Assembly (NCBI GenBank): GCA_030596305.1
Contig: JAUVKK010000022.1
Location: 1 to 9,375, forward strand
DNA length: 9,375 nt
Reading direction: 5' to 3'
Origin: Helicobacteraceae bacterium
GTDB taxonomy: Bacteria > Campylobacterota > Campylobacteria > Campylobacterales > Sulfurimonadaceae
The translations under genes and the position numbers were made by a program. The notes beneath the pieces are model-generated. The model had not been told where the DNA came from. It ran no database searches and saw only the letters and a list, made by a program, of their open reading frames with translations. Shown here piece after piece: positions 6,330 to 9,375 of the stretch (position 1 is its first letter; each line of letters begins with the position of its first letter).

Positions 6330-6905
6330 GTGAAATGTCTATTGTGCTCGTCATGGTCTCTTCAACATATCTGTAGAGATTGCCAAACAGAAAATCTCCA
6401 ACCCTCATTTTACAAACGCAAGATCCGTGGTAATATTGACGTCTACTCTTTTTATAAATATAGAGATATTGAAAAACTGCTTCACACTAAACACACTGAC
6501 CTTGGTCACTACATCTACTCCATTCTGGCAAAGATTGCTTTTAGACGTTTTGCTGAGAACTTTAGTTTTGAAGAGGATGTTGCTTCTCTTGGTGTTGATG
6601 AACATGTGAAACATGGCTACTCGCATACTGCTATTTTAAACAAAACGTTAAAGTCTGAGCATATTCATCCTAGGTTTAACAAGATAACTGCTGGCAGCAG
6701 TGACACCTATTCAGGTAAAAGCTTCCAGTACCGACTTTTACATCCACGGAGGTTCAAAGTGAAACCATTTAAAGAACAGTTTGTGATCTTAGTTGATGAT
6801 ATTGTTACAACAGGAATGACACTGACTCAGGCCGTAGAAGCATTGGAAAAAGAGGGCAAAGAGGTTATCTTCTGCCTGACGTTGGCCGATGCTGAAAAGA
6901 AGTAG
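6330..6905 (+). CDS. ComF-family phosphoribosyltransferase
   Basis: The 191-residue protein has an N-terminal zinc-finger-like pair of CxxC motifs (C3/C6 and C15/C18) and a C-terminal type I phosphoribosyltransferase fold with the PRPP-binding loop VDDIVTTGMT (155-164), the layout of ComF proteins. In naturally transformable bacteria ComF acts in the cytoplasm during uptake of single-stranded DNA; the reaction, if any, is unknown. The GTG start keeps both cysteines of the first CxxC, so I accept it although the Shine-Dalgarno site is weak. Length is typical of shorter ComF members. The gene is convergent with the next one, with 15 bases between the stops. No other competence gene is in the window. 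Confidence 0.85.
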   Translation: MKCLLCSSWSLQHICRDCQTENLQPSFYKRKIRGNIDVYSFYKYRDIEKLLHTKHTDLGHYIYSILAKIAFRRFAENFSFEEDVASLGVDEHVKHGYSHTAILNKTLKSEHIHPRFNKITAGSSDTYSGKSFQYRLLHPRRFKVKPFKEQFVILVDDIVTTGMTLTQAVEALEKEGKEVIFCLTLADAEKK

Positions 6906-6923
6906 TCTTGTTTAAAGAGACTA
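6903..6923. terminator. Small hairpin spanning the two convergent stop codons
   Basis: TAGTCT (6903-6908) and AGACTA (6918-6923) pair perfectly. The left arm contains the TAG stop of the comF-like gene and the right arm the TAG stop (complement of CTA) of the minus-strand gene. It could serve both transcripts, but the stem is short and no T run follows on either side, so termination is doubtful. Confidence 0.3.
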
Positions 6924-8495
6924 ACTTCGATTAGGGTAGGGTTCTCGCATACTCATTCGCGTATCAATGATAGATCGTCCGATGGTAAAGTGGTACATCG
7001 TCTGAAAGGTCTCATCTTCAAAGCCTAACATGCGGTGCATCACATCATCGAGGTAACAGCCTATTCCTGTAGCGTCAAGACCGAGTACTGTCGCTTCAAG
7101 GTAGAGCTGTTGACCTATCTCACCACACTCCCAATAGAGCTCTTTATATTCATGGGCACCATACGTCTCTATAGGCTCTCTGAACTGGGTGATCATTCCT
7201 AAAGAGAAGGCCCTGTCACCGGCAATATCTTGAGAGCAGGAGATAAACTTGGCTTGAGAGCGGAAGTCACCTTTTTCCAGAAGATAGAGGTTCTCTATCT
7301 TCTGCTCTTGCCATAGAAAATCATTTCGAGTCAGACGTTTAAGGGCACTTTTGTGCTCACTGTTACGAATATAGAAATAAAGTCCTGACGCGAAGGTCTC
7401 TACATCATGCACAAATATAACAAAATGAACGCGCTCTCTATAACTATCGACAGGTGCTGCAATAGAGTGCAACATCTGTCTGAACTGCTCCAGAGAGATG
7501 TGTGTACGTGCAAAGTCCATTGCTTGAGCACTGCGTCGTTTTAAGATGACCTCTTTAACGCTTTTGTTATTTGGAATACGTTCAACTATAGATGTTTGAA
7601 CATCTAGTCTAGGGATAGATATTGTATCAGTCTGTGATGCTTTCATAGCAAGATCGACTGCTTCCCAAGGGTGATGCGCACGGCTTAACAAGTTTGCTTT
7701 GCCTTGATACTGGGAAGGAATATCTTTGAACAGCAGAGAGAGATCATGCTCACTTTGTGCAGATTCACTGATATTCAGCAGTGTCTGCCCTATCTCCGGT
7801 TCGCTAATCTCGTAACGCTCTTTTTGGTCAAGTCCAATCAATCTTTCAAGGTCATTTATGGCTAATGATTCTACTTTAGATGCCTGTAGCCCCAAGGTGC
7901 TTGCACTGACTTTGAGCGCTTTCATGGCATGCCCGAGGTCCATGTTTACATAACGGAAGCAGCGTTCACCATACTTCCACATCTCTCGCCATGTAATAGA
8001 ACTCAGTGCAACAAAGCAGCCGTGCTCTTTCTGCTCTCTCCAGTAGTCAGTGTCGAATTCAGCCAGGATCTCCAGAGCATGATCTTTTACGGAGTAGTGG
8101 GCAATGACACTTTTCTCGGAGATACCTTGAACCGGCGGTAAGACAATCGTGGCTTCAGTAGGTTGAAGATTGCCGCTGGAGGCGTTACAACGCAGTGCCC
8201 AACAGTCTCTACCCATGCATTTCCAAGCTGCTATACCAAGAGAAAATTGAAAGAGTTGTGCAATAGACTCCAGTGTGATCGGTGCCGAAGGAAGATGTGC
8301 TTCGCTCATGATAGCGTTGTAACTCATGGCAGGGTTTTCAAAAGCAAGAGGAAGTTCTACTAATCGTGTGCCTGTATAACTGCGAAAGGGATCTGGTTGT
8401 GTTGCCCAGTCCATATAACCTAGTGAAGCTGCATAACGATTTGGATGGTGTTTTGTACGTTGGTGGTAGTCAAAAATGATTTCTGTAGTGTTCAT
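6921..8495 (-). CDS. Tandem SagB/ThcOx-type nitroreductase-family protein
   Basis: The 524-residue protein looks like two nitroreductase-fold halves joined in one chain. The N-terminal half has RCNASSGNLQPTEATIVLPP (102-121), resembling the SagB segment that contacts FMN, and KYGERCFRYVNMDLGHAMKAL (174-194), where SagB proteins have a YG-RayRy-GH pattern. The C-terminal half starts with KEVILKRRSAQAMDF (314-328) and ends with GEIGQQLYLEATVLGLDATGIGCYLDD (458-484), typical of nitroreductases. Related enzymes use FMN to oxidise azolines to azoles in modified peptides, but many homologues have no such partner, and none is seen here. The start ATG has AGG about six bases upstream. It is a cytoplasmic flavoprotein of unknown substrate, flanked by housekeeping genes. 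Confidence 0.8.
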   Translation of the reverse strand: MNTTEIIFDYHQRTKHHPNRYAASLGYMDWATQPDPFRSYTGTRLVELPLAFENPAMSYNAIMSEAHLPSAPITLESIAQLFQFSLGIAAWKCMGRDCWALRCNASSGNLQPTEATIVLPPVQGISEKSVIAHYSVKDHALEILAEFDTDYWREQKEHGCFVALSSITWREMWKYGERCFRYVNMDLGHAMKALKVSASTLGLQASKVESLAINDLERLIGLDQKERYEISEPEIGQTLLNISESAQSEHDLSLLFKDIPSQYQGKANLLSRAHHPWEAVDLAMKASQTDTISIPRLDVQTSIVERIPNNKSVKEVILKRRSAQAMDFARTHISLEQFRQMLHSIAAPVDSYRERVHFVIFVHDVETFASGLYFYIRNSEHKSALKRLTRNDFLWQEQKIENLYLLEKGDFRSQAKFISCSQDIAGDRAFSLGMITQFREPIETYGAHEYKELYWECGEIGQQLYLEATVLGLDATGIGCYLDDVMHRMLGFEDETFQTMYHFTIGRSIIDTRMSMREPYPNRS

Positions 8496-8522
8496 TACTT
8501 ACCTATTCAGTTAATGATGGTG

Positions 8523-8528
8523 ATTATA
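8523..8528 (-). promoter_or_regulatory. Candidate -10 box for the SagB-like gene
   Basis: Read on the minus strand this is a perfect TATAAT, about 28 bases before the ATG complement at 8495. Transcription would start near 8516 and give a leader of about 20 bases. No matching -35 hexamer is seen at 16-18 bases. No gene lies between 8496 and 8854; short frames there lack ribosome binding sites. Confidence 0.4.
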
Positions 8529-8718
8529 GAGGCCATTGTGTAAAACACTACTTCATTTGATAAGGTAGATTAACTTTTAAGAAAGTGGTAACAAGCTGTA
8601 GTGATTTTAAGTCTGAAAAGTAAACAAAGATACTTTTCTACCAAAAACATTTAGATCGTAAATGAGCTTATTTGTTCTTTGTAATAATAAATATATTTGT
8701 TATTGGATTAGAAGGCCC

Positions 8719-8734
8719 TAAAATAGGTATTTTA
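8719..8734. promoter_or_regulatory. Operator-like palindrome upstream of grpE (site 1)
   Basis: TAAAATA (8719-8725) and TATTTTA (8728-8734) are exact reverse complements separated by GG, making a 16-base palindrome. It lies about 55 bases upstream of the grpE -35 box. A dimeric regulator could bind here; the A/T-rich composition also makes chance occurrence possible. Confidence 0.35.
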
Positions 8735-8759
8735 TAGATATGAGTCATAAAGACTAAAG

Positions 8760-8780
8760 TATAGTTAGTCAATAACTATA
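8760..8780. promoter_or_regulatory. Operator-like inverted repeat upstream of grpE (site 2)
   Basis: TATAGTTA (8760-8767) and TAACTATA (8773-8780) are a perfect 8-bp inverted repeat with a five-base spacer, ending nine bases before the -35 box. Position and symmetry fit a dimeric activator or repressor site. It does not match the CIRCE sequence of HrcA. Confidence 0.45.
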
Positions 8781-8788
8781 AAGTATTA

Positions 8789-8809
8789 CTTGACAGTAAA
8801 TGACTCATG
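8789..8809. promoter_or_regulatory. HAIR-like element (possible HspR operator) at the grpE promoter
   Basis: CTTGACA (8789-8795), seven bases, and ACTCATG (8803-8809) compare with the HAIR consensus CTTGAGT-N7-ACTCAAG at 5 of 7 and 6 of 7 positions, with exactly the consensus spacing. The element covers the -35 hexamer and most of the promoter spacer, where a bound repressor would block RNA polymerase. HspR regulates chaperone operons through HAIR sites in Helicobacter and Campylobacter. The left arm is partly shaped by the -35 consensus TTGACA, which weakens the match as independent evidence. Confidence 0.5.
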
Positions 8810-8818
8810 TGTTATAAT
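8790..8818 (+). promoter_or_regulatory. Consensus sigma70 promoter of grpE
   Basis: TTGACA (8790-8795) and TATAAT (8813-8818) are both perfect consensus hexamers with the optimal 17-base spacer. This is unusual here, where most other promoters show only a -10 box. Transcription should start near 8825. An intrinsically strong promoter like this suits a heat-shock operon held down by a repressor and not one driven by an alternative sigma factor. Confidence 0.8.
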
Positions 8819-8854
8819 TTGTCCAGAATTCAAGAAAGGAGTTACTAATACATT

Positions 8855-9375
8855 ATGTCTGAAGAGAAAAAAAACGAAGAGACACCGACAGTAGAAGAGG
8901 AACTCGAAGAGCAGCTAGAAGCTCAAGAAGAGTCTGATATTGAAGAGGTCGAAGATGAATTGGTTACTTTACAAAATGAGGTAACTGCACTGCAAGATAA
9001 ATACGCACGTGTCCATGCTGACTTTGATAATATCAAAAAACGCCTGGAACGTGAGAAGTATCAAGCACTAGATTACGCAAATGAGAAATTTGCAAAAGAC
9101 ATCATCCCTGTGTTAGATGCACTCGATGGGGCAATTAAAGCCAAAGATATGGAAGCTGATCCTGAGACACTGCTTGAAAAAGTAAGCGAAGGTGTTGAGC
9201 TGACTATGAAACAATTTTTAAGCGTATTGGAGAAACATGGTGTGACAGCGGTTGATGAAGATGCGCCGTTTGATCCGAATGTTCACCACGCAGTGCAGCA
9301 AGTAGACAGTCCTGATCATGAAAGTGGTCAGATCGTCAGTACCTTTCAAAAAGGGTACAAATATAAAGAACGAAC
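8855..9375 (+). CDS. grpE: GrpE, nucleotide exchange factor of DnaK (3' end outside window)
   Basis: The frame is open to the window edge (173 complete codons). GrpE works as a dimer that releases ADP from DnaK in the cytoplasm. Residues 1-35 are a highly acidic, Glu-rich tail; about 36-80 form the predicted long coiled coil with the family signature YARVHADFDNIKKRLERE; then KFAKDIIPVLDALDGAI (78-94), and the beta-wing region begins with PFDPNVHHAV (138-147). The final residues expected in this family, which end soon after a GYKxxxRxLRPAxV-type segment, start at GYKYKER, so only about ten to fifteen codons are missing. AAGGAG (8836-8841) lies 13 bases before the ATG, a long spacing, but no nearer in-frame start exists. 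dnaK is expected next; hrcA is not directly upstream. Confidence 0.95.
   Translation, partial: MSEEKKNEETPTVEEELEEQLEAQEESDIEEVEDELVTLQNEVTALQDKYARVHADFDNIKKRLEREKYQALDYANEKFAKDIIPVLDALDGAIKAKDMEADPETLLEKVSEGVELTMKQFLSVLEKHGVTAVDEDAPFDPNVHHAVQQVDSPDHESGQIVSTFQKGYKYKER

Noticed and set aside
8662..8721. 19-codon ATG frame in the sagB-grpE intergenic region (MSLFVLCNN...)
   Set aside because: No ribosome binding site, no recognisable composition of a leader or toxin peptide, and such short frames are expected by chance.

Overview
The window looks like chromosomal DNA of a Campylobacterota (Epsilonproteobacteria) species, probably from the Sulfurimonas/Sulfurovum side of the group. I infer this from the Prs, MnmA and LepA proteins, which read like epsilonproteobacterial versions, from A/T-rich promoters in which a -10 box is often visible without a clear -35, and from long A/T-rich intergenic regions between moderately G+C coding regions. 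The species cannot be fixed from the sequence alone.

Layout. (1) 1-232: the last 76 codons of a sensor histidine kinase. (2) 230-382: a long imperfect inverted repeat (copy A), then an A/T-rich promoter region. (3) 605-2012: two adjacent paralogous genes for exported spondin-domain proteins, one with a signal peptide and one a predicted lipoprotein; they are separated by one base and surely co-transcribed. (4) 2202-6109: housekeeping genes mnmA (tRNA 2-thiolation), prs (PRPP synthesis) and lepA (EF4 translation factor), all on the + strand; prs and lepA are close enough to share a transcript. (5) 6110-6219: a second copy (B) of the same inverted repeat, directly after the lepA stop. (6) 6330-6905: a ComF-family phosphoribosyltransferase. 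(7) 6921-8495, minus strand: a tandem-domain SagB/ThcOx-type nitroreductase homologue, convergent with comF and with no recognisable peptide-modification partner. (8) 8496-8854: a non-coding region rich in operator-like palindromes, ending in a perfect-consensus sigma70 promoter that overlaps a HAIR-like (HspR-type) inverted repeat. (9) 8855-9375: the first 173 codons of grpE, cut by the window edge.

Most genes are core metabolism and information processing with no shared pathway. PRPP from Prs is the substrate type of the ComF phosphoribosyltransferase fold, but that is only a loose link. The accessory content is the spondin pair and the SagB-like gene.

The observations most worth a second look are: the pair of structured intergenic repeats, whose outer stems show compensatory base changes and whose mismatches become G-U wobbles on the minus strand; a perfect 11-bp hairpin inside the first codons of the first spondin gene; the HAIR-like operator on the grpE promoter with no hrcA immediately upstream; and the CxxC + C cysteine pattern of MnmA. 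I did not find a CRISPR array, transposase, tRNA or rRNA gene, or an evident new defence system.
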